Of a stretch of 64,000 bases of DNA, positions 36,412 through 46,600 are shown piece after piece. The DNA is from Echinicola shivajiensis. GTDB taxonomy: Bacteria > Bacteroidota > Bacteroidia > Cytophagales > Cyclobacteriaceae. A program made the position numbers and the translations under genes. The notes beneath the pieces are model-generated. The model searched no databases. It was given only the letters and a program-made list of their open reading frames with translations, and was not told the origin of the DNA. Position 1 is the first letter of the stretch. Each line of letters begins with the position of its first letter. The stretch covers positions 29,714 to 93,713 of the forward strand of contig NZ_JAHHZM010000020.1 in assembly GCF_018642165.1 (NCBI RefSeq), read 5' to 3'.

Positions 36412-37185
36412 ATGTTTTTATCTATAGACGCAGGAAATTCGAATATCGTTTTTGGATTTTATAATCCAGCAACTGAAAAATGGACCCATGAGTTTCGTCT
36501 GGAAACCAAAATGGACCTAACGCTGAATTATCTGGTAAAAAACATTCAATTCTATTTTCTCGAAAATGGTTTGAGCGCTACTTTAGTAAAAGCAGTTGGG
36601 ATCAGTTCGGTAGTACCGGAAATAAGCAATCTATTGGTTCAATTTTCAGAATCATTTTTTAACAAAAGCCCACACTTAATCAATGAAAGAAGTTATTCAA
36701 GCCTTTTGGTTTCAACGGCTAGACCTGCAGAAATAGGCACTGACCTTATGGCAAATGCGGCAGCAGCTTATGAATATTTCCGAACCGCCTGTGTGGTCAT
36801 TGATTTTGGAACGGCGCTTACATTTACCATTATTGATGAGCAAGGCAAAATTATGGGAGTCAACATAGTACCAGGGCTTAAAACAGCCATTAAATCTCTA
36901 TTTAGAAATACCTCCAAACTTCCAGAAGTAAAATTGGAAATGCCCAAATCCGCAATTGGGAAAAACACTATACATTCCATCCAAGCGGGCATCCTCTATG
37001 GCTACACTGGCCTAGTAAAAGGAATGCTTGCGGCCATACGTAAGGAAATGAATAGGGAAGTAAAAACAATTGCTACTGGTGGACTCTCAGCAATCATCAG
37101 TAGCTTAGAAGGTGAATTTGATATGATAGATAGAGAACTTACTCTGAAAGGAATCAAGTTGATCACTGAAACCAACAATCCCTAA
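36412..37185 (+). CDS. coaX: Type III pantothenate kinase
   Basis: 257 residues with the ASKHA nucleotide-binding start FLSIDAGNSNIVFGF (Asp6, Asn9), the PAEIGTDLMANA segment, and VIDFGTALTFTIID phosphate loop with GVNIVPGL, all type III CoaX signatures. It phosphorylates pantothenate in CoA synthesis, needing monovalent cations. It ends 21 bases from the rng stop on the other strand. Confidence 0.95.
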   Translation: MFLSIDAGNSNIVFGFYNPATEKWTHEFRLETKMDLTLNYLVKNIQFYFLENGLSATLVKAVGISSVVPEISNLLVQFSESFFNKSPHLINERSYSSLLVSTARPAEIGTDLMANAAAAYEYFRTACVVIDFGTALTFTIIDEQGKIMGVNIVPGLKTAIKSLFRNTSKLPEVKLEMPKSAIGKNTIHSIQAGILYGYTGLVKGMLAAIRKEMNREVKTIATGGLSAIISSLEGEFDMIDRELTLKGIKLITETNNP

Positions 37186-37192
37186 TAGTTTA

Positions 37193-37220
37193 AAAAAAAA
37201 CGGAGCTTATTCGGCTCCGT
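37193..37220 (-). terminator. Terminator overlapping the 3' end of rng
   Basis: ACGGAGC and GCTCCGT (7 bp) with a 7-base loop, the hairpin including the last rng codons and stop. On the minus strand eight T follow. It would end the HU-TPR-rng operon. Confidence 0.75.
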
Positions 37221-38778
37221 CTTTTACTGTAAGTTCTATTTCTTCTCCTGTTTCATCCAGGAATTTATACTCCGTCACTGGTAATGAAGAATCTTTGATC
37301 AGTTTTACCCATTTGAAATATTTAAAAAACCACTTTACCCTTCTGGAAATCATACCCTGGGTAAAATAAGCATGAAGGTAAGGGTGTAAGCCAACCTTAA
37401 TATTGGCTAAGTTTTGATGCACAGCAGTGTACTCAAGATCTCTTTCCAGCTTATCAGCCACCAAAATAGAGGCTTGGATTTTTCCTGTCCCATTACATGC
37501 AGGGCAGGTCTCCTTGGTCACAATATTCACTTCAGGTCTTACTCTTTGCCTGGTGATCTGCATCAACCCAAACTTGGTCAATGGCAACACTGTATTCTTG
37601 GACCTATCATCCTTCATCTCAGCCTTCATTGCGTCATATACGGCCCTTTTATTCTCAGCCTTCTTCATATCTATGAAGTCAATGACTATAATCCCTCCCA
37701 TATCTCGGAGGCGAAGCTGTCTGGCAATTTCTTTGACAGCCACCAGGTTGGTTTTTAATGCCGTTGTTTCCTGGTCGCTTTCTTGGTTGGACTTATTTCC
37801 GCTGTTTACGTCGATAACGTGCAGCGCTTCGGTATGTTCTATAATAAGGTATCCGCCATGCGGAAGACTTACCGATTGTCCAAACAGGCTCTTGATCTGC
37901 TTTTCAATTCCAAAACTTTCAAATAGCTTGGCTTTACCGTTGTAAAGCTTAACAATTTTTTCCTTTTCAGGGGCGATCGATCTGATATAAGATCGAATCT
38001 GATCATAGATTAATTCATCCTCTACCGTGATTGCATCGAATGATTCGTTGAGCAGGTCTCTTATTATGGAGCTGGCCATACTCATTTCTCCTATAACCTT
38101 GTCTTTACTTTTGGCTTTCATCAACTTCTTCATCCCATCCTCCCAGGTGTTCACCAAGTTTCTGAGGTCTTTGTCCAGTTCCGTTACAGACTGTCCTTCA
38201 GCAACTGTTCTAATGATAACACCAAAATTGGCAGGTTTGATGGAAGTGATTAGCCTGGCAAGTCTTCTTCTTTCTTCAGCTTTACGGATCTTTTTAGATA
38301 CATTGACTGAATTGGAGAAAGGTACCAGTACCAAATAACGACCGGCTAAGGAGAGCTCACAGGATAGTCGCGGGCCTTTCGTAGAAATCGGCTCCTTTAC
38401 AACCTGAACTAAAATTTGATTGTTTTTAGAAAGGACTTGAGAAATCTTTCCAAGCTTTTCTATCTCAGGTTCTAGCTCAAACCCTTTAAGCGTGGGATGC
38501 TCGGAGTGATTGTTTCTGATCTGTTTAGTATACTTGATCAGACTTTTCACTTTTGGCCCGAGGTCCTGGTAATGCAAAAATGCATCCTTTTCATAGCCCA
38601 CATCAATAAAAGCTGCATTGAGCCCATTGACGATTTTACGGACCGTGCCCAGGTACATATCCCCCACTTTGAACTGGTTGTTTTCTTCATCGGAATGAAG
38701 TTCAACCAGTCCTTTATTTTTTAAAAGGGCTATTCGACTACCGTTTTGAGCAGAATCAATTACTAATTCCGTACTCAA
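37207..38778 (-). CDS. rng: Ribonuclease G (Rne/Rng family)
   Basis: 523 residues. An S1-like domain lies at about 35-125 (VGDMYLGTVRKIVNGLNAAFIDVGYEKDAFL). The DNase I-like catalytic Asp residues are in HVIDVNSG and GGIIVIDFIDM. The CPACNGTGK zinc-link motif (CPxC) follows. The size is RNase G-like, not the long E. coli RNase E; it lacks the long acidic tail. It trims rRNA and decays mRNA. An AAGGAG sequence precedes the ATG by about 7 bases. It is last of the HU - TPR - small basic protein - rng run. Confidence 0.94.
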   Translation of the reverse strand: MSTELVIDSAQNGSRIALLKNKGLVELHSDEENNQFKVGDMYLGTVRKIVNGLNAAFIDVGYEKDAFLHYQDLGPKVKSLIKYTKQIRNNHSEHPTLKGFELEPEIEKLGKISQVLSKNNQILVQVVKEPISTKGPRLSCELSLAGRYLVLVPFSNSVNVSKKIRKAEERRRLARLITSIKPANFGVIIRTVAEGQSVTELDKDLRNLVNTWEDGMKKLMKAKSKDKVIGEMSMASSIIRDLLNESFDAITVEDELIYDQIRSYIRSIAPEKEKIVKLYNGKAKLFESFGIEKQIKSLFGQSVSLPHGGYLIIEHTEALHVIDVNSGNKSNQESDQETTALKTNLVAVKEIARQLRLRDMGGIIVIDFIDMKKAENKRAVYDAMKAEMKDDRSKNTVLPLTKFGLMQITRQRVRPEVNIVTKETCPACNGTGKIQASILVADKLERDLEYTAVHQNLANIKVGLHPYLHAYFTQGMISRRVKWFFKYFKWVKLIKDSSLPVTEYKFLDETGEEIELTVKDGAE

Positions 38779-38838
38779 ATCGTGTCTCCTTTATGTTAAT
38801 GAACGTTCTTGTGTAAAAACTATAAAAGAAGAAGTGTA

Positions 38839-38928
38839 TTACTTCTTCTTATGTCTGTTTTTTCTTAGTCTTTTCTTACGCTTGTGCGTAGCGATCTTAT
38901 GTCTTTTTCTTTTTTTACCGCAAGGCAT
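38839..38928 (-). CDS. Very short basic protein, AURKAIP1/COX24 (bS22/mS38-like) family
   Basis: 29 codons, ATG 38928 to TAA 38839. The product has 19 Lys, Arg or His out of 29 residues: MPCGKKRKRHKIATHKRKKR then LRKNRHKKK. Such proteins are widely present upstream of rng in Bacteroidota and match the AURKAIP1/COX24 domain, seen in mycobacterial ribosomal protein bS22 and mitochondrial mS38. It is likely a small-subunit ribosomal protein. It sits in an operon between a TPR gene and rng. Confidence 0.85.
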   Translation of the reverse strand: MPCGKKRKRHKIATHKRKKRLRKNRHKKK

Positions 38929-38958
38929 AATCTTATGGATTTTAGTTTAACAATACTT

Positions 38959-39777
38959 TTATAATTGCCCCAGATAGTTATCTACACTTGAGATGATCAT
39001 AGGATCTTCTGTCATGTCTTTCACCAGCTGAAACTGTTTTTTCGCTTTATTTTTCTGCTTAGCTTCGAAATAGCTCACCCCCAAGTAAAACTGACCTTGG
39101 ACATTCGCTGGATGATGACTGATTAGGTCTTCAAAACGCTCCACTGCCTTCTTATACTGACCAGATTGCATGGATAATACCCCCATATTAAATAGGGCTT
39201 CTTCATTTTGAGGATCCTGCTCAAGCACCTCTCTAAGCATCATAATACCCTGCATAGGGTTTGTGGATGACACATGTGTCATGGCCACTTTAGTTTTTAG
39301 ATCAAGCCTCTCAGGATTATTTTCCAATACCTGATTTAGATATGATCTGGTCTGCTCAGCCAAATAGGCCATTTTATTTTGGTCCATCGCAAAGCCAAAT
39401 GCCTCATAATAAGCATTTCCTGCTTTCTCTAAAGATTTGGGATCAGGGAACTTCTCAGCACTTAGCCCTAAATAATAGGCCGCGCTATCATACATCCCAG
39501 CTCCAGAATAGATAGAGGCTATTGAATCTGCAAAGATAACAAAATTTTCTTTACTTTCTTCTTTTTCCAGTTTGGTAGCCAGACCACTAACTGTTAATTT
39601 GTCTGAATCTGCCACACTTGCATTGTGTGCTTCGGTGACAGGTTCAGAAGCCGCATCACCTTGCTGCGCCATACTTTGACCTTCTTCTGAGTTATCCACC
39701 ACTACCCTGGGAAGGGAGTACAAGACACCAACAGCGACAATTACAGCTACGACAAGAATGATTTGCGACTTTTTCAT
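38959..39777 (-). CDS. Tetratricopeptide-repeat protein with N-terminal membrane anchor
   Basis: 272 residues. A hydrophobic helix at 5-22 (QIILVVAVIVAVGVLYSL) is a signal anchor, then a Ser/Glu-rich linker, then TPR motifs: GMYDSAAYYLGLSAEKFPDP, NAYYEAFGFAMDQNKMA, EALFNMGVLSMQSGQYKKAVERFEDLISHHP and GQFYLGVSYFEAKQKNKAKKQFQLV. It is co-directed between HU and the short basic gene. It probably acts as a periplasmic protein scaffold. The partner is unknown. Confidence 0.88.
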   Translation of the reverse strand: MKKSQIILVVAVIVAVGVLYSLPRVVVDNSEEGQSMAQQGDAASEPVTEAHNASVADSDKLTVSGLATKLEKEESKENFVIFADSIASIYSGAGMYDSAAYYLGLSAEKFPDPKSLEKAGNAYYEAFGFAMDQNKMAYLAEQTRSYLNQVLENNPERLDLKTKVAMTHVSSTNPMQGIMMLREVLEQDPQNEEALFNMGVLSMQSGQYKKAVERFEDLISHHPANVQGQFYLGVSYFEAKQKNKAKKQFQLVKDMTEDPMIISSVDNYLGQL

Positions 39778-39797
39778 AAATCAGAAACTTCTAAGGA

Positions 39798-40106
39798 TTA
39801 ATCTTGAAAAGCTACTTCTTTAACTTTTTTGCTGTTTTTGATTTTGTCAATGAAGACTTTTGATGGCTTAAAAGCCGGAACATAGTGCTCATCGATCACG
39901 ATAGCAGTGTTTTTAGAAATGTTTCTGGCGATTTTCTTAGCACGCTTCTTATTGATGAAGCTACCGAAACCCCTCACATAAATATTCTCTCCCTCAGACA
40001 TGGAATCTTTCACCACCTTGAAAAATGCTTCAATGGTTTGAGTCACATCGTCCTTCTGAATTCCTGTCTTGTCCGAAATCTTGGTAATTACCTCTGCTTT
40101 AGTCAC
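39798..40106 (-). CDS. HU/IHF family DNA-binding protein
   Basis: 102 residues. It has the HU core: MTKAEVITKISDKTG, the FFKVVKDSMSEGENIYVRGFGSF turn, and the DNA-binding arm region ending in VPAFKPSKVFIDKI. It bends DNA and packs the nucleoid. First of a minus-strand gene row with TPR protein, bS22-like and rng. A near-consensus promoter (TTTG-N23-TAAATTTG) lies upstream. Confidence 0.93.
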   Translation of the reverse strand: MTKAEVITKISDKTGIQKDDVTQTIEAFFKVVKDSMSEGENIYVRGFGSFINKKRAKKIARNISKNTAIVIDEHYVPAFKPSKVFIDKIKNSKKVKEVAFQD

Positions 40107-40170
40107 TGTATTTAAATTTTAATTTGATTAAATTGCTTAACAATCTATTAACCAACTAATTTTGGGACTG

Positions 40171-40205
40171 CAAATTTAAATGATGCTTTTCAATATAAAA
40201 ACAAA
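40171..40205 (-). promoter_or_regulatory. Candidate Bacteroidota promoter for the HU operon
   Basis: On the minus strand TTTG (40205-40202) and an exact TAAATTTG (40178-40171) are separated by 23 bases, close to the TTTG/TAnnTTTG consensus. The predicted leader is about 60 bases. Confidence 0.5.
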
Positions 40206-40264
40206 ATGAAGAAAATTAGCGTCTTTTGTTCAACGAAAAGAATTAAGAAAAAATTTCAAAAGTT

Positions 40265-41338
40265 TTGAATTTCAACCATTTTTCCCAAAAACTACTCCAG
40301 TGGTACCCGGAAAATAAAAGGGATCTGCCTTGGAGAAACACCCAAAATCCATATATCATTTGGCTATCAGAAATTATTCTTCAACAAACAAGGGTGGCAC
40401 AAGGCTTACCATATTTCCAAAAATTCATAGAAAATTATCCGACTGTTGGCGATTTAGCAGCCAGTCCACAAGAAGAAATTTTAAGACTTTGGCAAGGACT
40501 TGGATACTATAGTAGAGCCAGAAATCTACACAAATGTGCCAAACAAGTAGTGGACAACCACCAAGGCGAATTCCCAAACACCTATAAAAGCCTACTCAAA
40601 CTACAAGGAATCGGTCAGTATACAGCCGCTGCAATTGCCTCCTTCGCCTATAAAGAAAAAGTAGCCGTGGTAGACGGAAATGTATTCCGGGTATTAAGCA
40701 GATATTTCGGAATTGACACAGATATTAGCAGCACTGCAGGCAAAAAAGAATTTCAAAATCTGGCCAACCAGGTCATTTCCCCTGAGCAGCCCGATGAATA
40801 CAACCAAGCCATCATGGAATTTGGCGCATTGCAGTGCACCCCGAAAAAGACGGACTGCAATAGCTGTCCCTTACAGTCAGGATGCTACGCTTATAACAAT
40901 GACTTGGTCGAAAAATTACCGGTCAAGAACAAAAAGATAAAAGTTAGCACAAGGGCTTTCTTGTACCATGATATAGAGTGCAATGGGAAAACCATCACTA
41001 AAACAAGAGGACCTAAAGATATTTGGGAGGGCTTAACCGACTTTCCCTTGGTTGAATTTCAATCACCGGAAAACATAGACCTCGAAGAATCAAAATTGTT
41101 TCATGAACTTCAAGCATTTAGCCCAACGATCCATTTTGAAAGCGAAAAGACTTATAAACATATACTAACTCATCAAAAAATTTTTTCAAACTTTGTCTCT
41201 TTCAAAATCCCAAGTGATTACCAAAAAGCACTTGAAGATTGGGCAGAACATAAAGGATACCTCCTTCGTGAGCCAGATGAATTGGAAGCCTTGGGCAAGC
41301 CAAAACTGATTGTCCGATATTTGAACGATAAAAAATAA
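40265..41338 (+). CDS. mutY: A/G-specific adenine glycosylase
   Basis: 357 residues. N-terminal LLQWYPENKRDLPWRNTQNPYIIWLSEIILQQTRV is the MutY signature (catalytic Glu in SEIILQQT). LQGIGQYTAAAIASFAY is the helix-hairpin-helix and VVDGNVFRVLSRYFG has the catalytic Asp. The iron-sulfur loop C-x6-C-x2-C-x5-C is present (CTPKKTDCNSCPLQSGC), then a NUDIX-like C domain with TRGPKDIWEGL. An in-frame stop at 40244 and no ATG before residue 180 mean TTG at 40265 is the likely start. It removes A opposite 8-oxoG. Confidence 0.95.
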   Translation: MNFNHFSQKLLQWYPENKRDLPWRNTQNPYIIWLSEIILQQTRVAQGLPYFQKFIENYPTVGDLAASPQEEILRLWQGLGYYSRARNLHKCAKQVVDNHQGEFPNTYKSLLKLQGIGQYTAAAIASFAYKEKVAVVDGNVFRVLSRYFGIDTDISSTAGKKEFQNLANQVISPEQPDEYNQAIMEFGALQCTPKKTDCNSCPLQSGCYAYNNDLVEKLPVKNKKIKVSTRAFLYHDIECNGKTITKTRGPKDIWEGLTDFPLVEFQSPENIDLEESKLFHELQAFSPTIHFESEKTYKHILTHQKIFSNFVSFKIPSDYQKALEDWAEHKGYLLREPDELEALGKPKLIVRYLNDKK

Positions 41339-41389
41339 TCCTTAATTTTAACTATACGCATTTAAGCAACATAAATTTTAATTTAAACT

Positions 41390-41854
41390 ATGGCCGGTGT
41401 AAACAAAGTAATATTAGTAGGCAACCTAGGTAAAGACCCAGAAGTAAGACACTTGGAAAGCGGGAGTGTGGTGGCCAACCTTACCCTAGCTACCACGGAA
41501 GCCTATAAGGACAGAAATGGAAATCGTGTAGAAAACACCGAATGGCATGATCTTGAACTTTGGGATGGACAGGCAAAAATAGCTGAACAATACCTTAGAA
41601 AAGGCAGTCAAATCTTTGTCGAGGGAAAAATCAAATCCGACACTTGGCAAGATGAACAAGGCAATAACAGGAAAAGGACTAAAATCAGGGTACTAAGCTT
41701 TACTATGCTAGGATCAAGAAATTCCGAAGGAGGTGGCCAACCAAGCTCAAATCCTAACACCATGAGCCAAGCAAGCTCAAACAGTCCACAACCTGCATCA
41801 ATGCCTTCATCGAATACCAATATAGATGAGGGAGAAGATGACCTTCCATTCTAA
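41390..41854 (+). CDS. ssb: Single-stranded DNA-binding protein
   Basis: 154 residues. The OB fold begins AGVNKVILVGNLGKDPEVR and has the TEWHDLELWDGQAKIAEQYLRKGSQIFVEGKIK strand pair. The C-terminal tail is acidic and ends DDLPF, the protein-interaction tip. The linker is Ser/Gln/Asn-rich. It is 51 bases after mutY and 66 bases before gldE, the usual Bacteroidota mutY-ssb-gldE order. Confidence 0.95.
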   Translation: MAGVNKVILVGNLGKDPEVRHLESGSVVANLTLATTEAYKDRNGNRVENTEWHDLELWDGQAKIAEQYLRKGSQIFVEGKIKSDTWQDEQGNNRKRTKIRVLSFTMLGSRNSEGGGQPSSNPNTMSQASSNSPQPASMPSSNTNIDEGEDDLPF

Positions 41855-41920
41855 TTTACATCAGATTAGAATCCTAATGGATAAATCATTAATTTTGCAT
41901 AACAATATTTGAATCATTTA

Positions 41921-43270
41921 ATGGACGATCCATACCCGAGTTTGTCAATGCTGGCTGAAATTAACCAGATTTCAGCTGGCTATATCATAATAAACAGCCT
42001 CATTTTTCTACTTCTGTTAATGGCTTCAGCCCTAGTATCAGGCTCTGAAGTGGCTTATTTTTCTTTATCCCACGATGATCTAGGAGAGTTGAGTAATGAA
42101 TCGGAAGAAAACTCTGAACTGGTCATCAAGCTAATAGAAGCTCCTCAAAAACTTCTTAGCACTATATTAATACTGAACAACCTTATTAATATTGGTATTG
42201 TAACCCTGACCACTTTCTTCACCATCAACCTTTTTGGAACAGATGCCACAGGAATTCTCATCATTCTTATTCAGACCGTTGGAGTTACCTTTGCCATTGT
42301 CTTTTTCGGTGAGATAGTACCAAAAGTATATGCCAACAATGCACGGGTAAGCTTCTCCAAACTCATGGCCAAATCCTTGCATTTTTTCTCTATTGCCCTA
42401 GCACCGCTTTCTTCTTTCCTTATGGCCATAAGCAACATCATTGAGAGAAGAATTGAAAAAAAGGGCTATACACTCTCAGTAAACGAACTTCACCAAGCAT
42501 TAGAAATCACCGCGGAGCACACTACAGAAGGTGAAAAAGATATTTTCAAAGGCATTGTGAACTTTGGCACTTTGTCAGTGAAACAGGTGATGTGCTCAAG
42601 AATGGACATTACAGCAGTGGATGTAGAAATGGACTTCCATGAGCTAATGGACAAAATCAATAAAAGCGGCTATTCAAGGATTCCTGTTTATAAAGAAACC
42701 ATAGACAATATAGAGGGGATACTCTATATTAAGGACCTCTTGGCACATATAGAAAAAGAAGATGATTTTCAGTGGCAAACGCTTACCAGAAAGGGATTGT
42801 TTGTCCCTGAGAACAAAAAGGTGGACGCCCTTTTAAAGGATTTCCAGAACAAAAGAGTCCATATGGCGATTGTTGTGGATGAATACGGTGGAACATCCGG
42901 GCTTGTTACCCTTGAAGACCTGATCGAAGAAATCATCGGTGAGATCAATGACGAATTTGACGACGCAGACAATTTGCTTTACAAGCAAATCGATGAGAAC
43001 ACCCATGTTTTCGAAGGAAAAGTATCCTTAAATGACTTCTGCAAAAGACTGGAACTCGACCCGCAATCATTTGACGAGGTAAAAGGAGATAGCGAGTCGC
43101 TTGGCGGCCTACTACTGGAACTTAACAGAAAACTCCCTAAAAACGGATCCAAGATTCAATTTGATAAATTCACATTTACCATATTGGCTGTGGATGCAAG
43201 GAGAATCAAAAAAGTAAAGGTCTATATGAACCCACAAGTAACGGGAGATTTATCGCATAACGAAGATTAA
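41921..43270 (+). CDS. gldE: Gliding motility-associated protein GldE (CNNM/CorC-type)
   Basis: 449 residues from ATG 41921; a TTG four codons upstream is open but less likely. The CNNM membrane domain (LLLMASALVSGSEVAYFSL, several helices) is followed by a CBS pair (MCSRMDITAVDVEMDF and SRIPVYKETIDNIEGILYIKDLLAHI, and the VDEYGGTSGLVTLEDLIEEIIGEINDEFD motif), and a CorC/HlyC C-terminal domain. In Flavobacterium, GldE partially suppresses gldB loss and is co-transcribed with gldD. Here it is followed by a long spacer then gltB; no gldD. Confidence 0.92.
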   Translation: MDDPYPSLSMLAEINQISAGYIIINSLIFLLLLMASALVSGSEVAYFSLSHDDLGELSNESEENSELVIKLIEAPQKLLSTILILNNLINIGIVTLTTFFTINLFGTDATGILIILIQTVGVTFAIVFFGEIVPKVYANNARVSFSKLMAKSLHFFSIALAPLSSFLMAISNIIERRIEKKGYTLSVNELHQALEITAEHTTEGEKDIFKGIVNFGTLSVKQVMCSRMDITAVDVEMDFHELMDKINKSGYSRIPVYKETIDNIEGILYIKDLLAHIEKEDDFQWQTLTRKGLFVPENKKVDALLKDFQNKRVHMAIVVDEYGGTSGLVTLEDLIEEIIGEINDEFDDADNLLYKQIDENTHVFEGKVSLNDFCKRLELDPQSFDEVKGDSESLGGLLLELNRKLPKNGSKIQFDKFTFTILAVDARRIKKVKVYMNPQVTGDLSHNED

Positions 43271-43692
43271 CATCCAGAAAAAAAGAAAGAAACAGTCAAT
43301 ATAAATTTTCAAAGAAGGATAAAGGATATAAGTATTCACATTTTTTCAAAAATTCACCAATAAACTTGAATACTATCAGGTTTACCCTAATTATTTTTAA
43401 TTTCAGAGAAAACAATTAGAAATTCATTTTTTCAAACCCCATCTGAGTAATTTTACGTAAAATTCAAAAAAACAAGTTTATTTTTCAACCTATTTCAGTC
43501 AATTCAACATAAAATTACCAATAGTCAGCAATAACAGCTTCCAGATTTCTATTTTAATAATTGTAAAAATCATAGCCAAATTTGGTTACTAATGTATTTT
43601 TTTCGTTCTTTTGTTGCCGAGATTTTAAAAAAAGAAAAATTCTTTGTAATTTATTCAATCGAATTTACAAACCTATTTAAATAACACTAACT
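43271..43692. other. Long AT-rich leader region before gltB
   Basis: 422 bases, with many A and T tracts, no strong hairpin, no plausible small ORF. A candidate promoter lies at 43581-43613 (TTTG, 21 bases, TTCTTTTG with one mismatch to TAnnTTTG), giving a leader of about 75 bases. The rest is unexplained. Confidence 0.5.
43581..43613 (+). promoter_or_regulatory. Candidate promoter for gltBD
   Basis: TTTG at 43581-43584, 21-base spacer, and TTCTTTTG at 43606-43613. The -7 box differs from TAnnTTTG at its second base. Confidence 0.35.
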
Positions 43693-46600
43693 ATGAATGA
43701 AGGATTATACCATTCACAGTTTGAGCACGACGCCTGTGGGATTGGCGCTGTGGTCAATGTGAAGGGCAACAAAAGCCATGAGACGATAAGTGATGCGCTC
43801 TTTATGCTGAGCAATATGGAGCATAGAGGAGGAAGAGGCAGTGATCCTAAAACAGGTGATGGAGCGGGTATTTTGATTCAGGTACCACATGATTTTATGA
43901 AGGAGGTGACTCACCGTGCTGGCTTTGAACTACCAGAAGAAGGTAGTTATGGAGTGGGCATGACATTTTTTCCTAAGAACAAACAACTACATAAAAAATC
44001 AAAAATACTGCTCAATAAAATCCTGGAGGAAATGGATTTTGAGCTCATCGGTTACAGAGAAGTCCCTGTGGATGAAACTGTACCAGGCTCAGGTGCTTTG
44101 GAAGTAATGCCAAATATTGAGCAGCTTTTCGTTAAACATAAAGAAGGTCTAGTAGGCAAGGCACTTGAAAGAAAACTTTATGTGCTAAGAAACTATGCTA
44201 CAAAAGTAATTAACTCAACAATCCCAGGGGTTAATAGATCATTTTACTTTGCTAGTTTCAGTTCCAATACCCTTATTTATAAAGGACAATTGAGAACTGA
44301 TCAGGTTCTTGCTTTTTATAAGGATCTTCAAAACAATAAAATAACTTCTGCCCTTGCATTAGTTCACTCAAGATTTTCTACCAACACATTCCCTAACTGG
44401 AGATTGGCGCAACCTTTCAGGTATTTATCCCACAATGGAGAGATCAACACCATCAGAGGTAACCTGAACAAGATGCGCTCTAAGGAGTCATTGATGAAGT
44501 CTGAGTTGTTTAACGATGAAGAGCTTGACAAATTAATGCCAATTACCAATTCTACTTATTCTGATTCAGCTAACCTGGATGCGATGGTAGAATTGCTGAC
44601 CCTAAGTGGAAGATCTTTACCACATGTTATGATGATGTTGGTACCTGAAGCTTGGCAGGACAATAAATCAATGGACAAGTCCAAAAAGGCATTCTATAAG
44701 TTCCATGCAGCATTGATGGAGCCATGGGATGGTCCTGCGGCCTTATTGTTCACTGACGGTAAGTCTTTGGGCGCAACTTTGGACAGAAACGGCTTAAGAC
44801 CACTTCGTTACTTCACTACTTCTGATGACAGATTGATTCTTTCTTCTGAGGCAGGTGCTTTACCAATCAGAGAAGCTACTGTAACAGAAAAAGGTAGAAT
44901 CAGCCCTGGAAGAATGATTATGGCTGACCTTGAAAAGGGTAAGGTAATGTTCGATGAGGAAGTAAAAGCTGAAGTTTGCGAAAACAAGCCTTACGATACT
45001 TGGGTAAGAAAAGAAAGGTTGAAATTGAGATTGATGCCAAGCCCTAAGGTGCTTTCTCAGCCTTATAACACCCAAAATATCAAAGAAAGACAAACTGTCT
45101 TCGGTTATACTACTGAAGATGTCAATACTATCTTGGCTCCAATGGGAGATACAGCTTATGAACCACTAGGTTCAATGGGTGCGGATACGCCTCCTGCTGT
45201 ACTTTCCAAGCAAAGCCAACATATTTCCAATTACTTCAAGCAGTTATTCGCCCAGGTAAGTAACCCTCCTATTGACCCGATCAGGGAGAGATTGGTGATG
45301 TCACTTTTCACCAGAATCGGTGAAGGCTACAATATCCTACAGGAAAGCCCTCAGCACACCAGACAGATCCACATTTCTCAGCCAGTGTTGTTGAATGAGG
45401 ATTTGGAAAAAATCAAGAACCTTGAAAACAAAGGATACAGGTCTAAAACCCTTTATGCTCATTTCAAAGCTGACCACAAGCCAGGCAGAATGCTTGAGGC
45501 ATTGGACAAGCTTTGTCAAGAAGCTGTTGACGCTATCAACGAAGGCTATAACGTCCTGATCATTTCTGATAGAAACACTTATGAAGGTGTTGCTCCAATC
45601 CCTTCACTATTGGCTATTGGTGGTGTTCACCACCACTTGGTCAACAAGAAATTGAGAACCAAGGCTGGCATTATTGCTGAAGCTGGTGATATCAGAGAGA
45701 CCCATCACTTTGCCACTGCTGTTGGTTACGGTGCTAGTGCGGTCAACCCATATTTGGCTCTTGAGACACTTGTTCACTTGAATGAGAATGAGCAGCTTTC
45801 TAAAAAATTCGAAGAGAAAGAATTGTTCGAAAACTATCAAGATGCGATTGGAAAAGGCTTGCTGAAAGTCCTATCAAAAATGGGTATCAGTACTCTTCAG
45901 TCATACCAAAGTGCCCAGATTTTCGAGGCAGTTGGTTTAGGCCCAGAGGTAATCGAAAGATGCTTTAAAGGTACTATCAGTAGAATCAGCGGTGTTTCTT
46001 TTGACGAACTAGCTGAGGAAGTACTTACCAGACATAATGCAGCGTATGGATTTGAAGGACCGAGATTGGAAACTGGTGGAGTATACCAGTGGAAAAGAAG
46101 AGGTGAGAAACACCTTTTCAATCCTGAAACCATCCATTTGCTACAAAAATCCACAGCAAACAATGACTACGCACTGTACAAGAAGTTTGCTGAAAAAGTA
46201 AATAACCAAACCAAAGATGCCCTTACCATTAGGGGATTGTTTGAGTTTAAGAAAAGAATTTCTATTCCGATAGAAGAAGTAGAACCAGCTGAAGCTATCC
46301 TGAAGCGTTTTGCTACTGGTGCCATGTCATTTGGTTCCATTTCTCACGAAGCTCACTCTACCTTGGCTGTCGCCATGAACCGTATCGGTGCAAAATCCAA
46401 CAGTGGTGAGGGTGGAGAAGATGAAATCCGTTTCGAAAGAAAAGAAAACGGTGATTGGGAAAGATCAGCTATCAAGCAGGTCGCTTCTGGTAGATTTGGT
46501 GTGACCAGTAACTACCTCACCAATGCCGAAGAATTGCAGATTAAAATGGCTCAGGGAGCGAAACCTGGTGAAGGTGGACAGCTTCCAGGTCACAAAGTGG

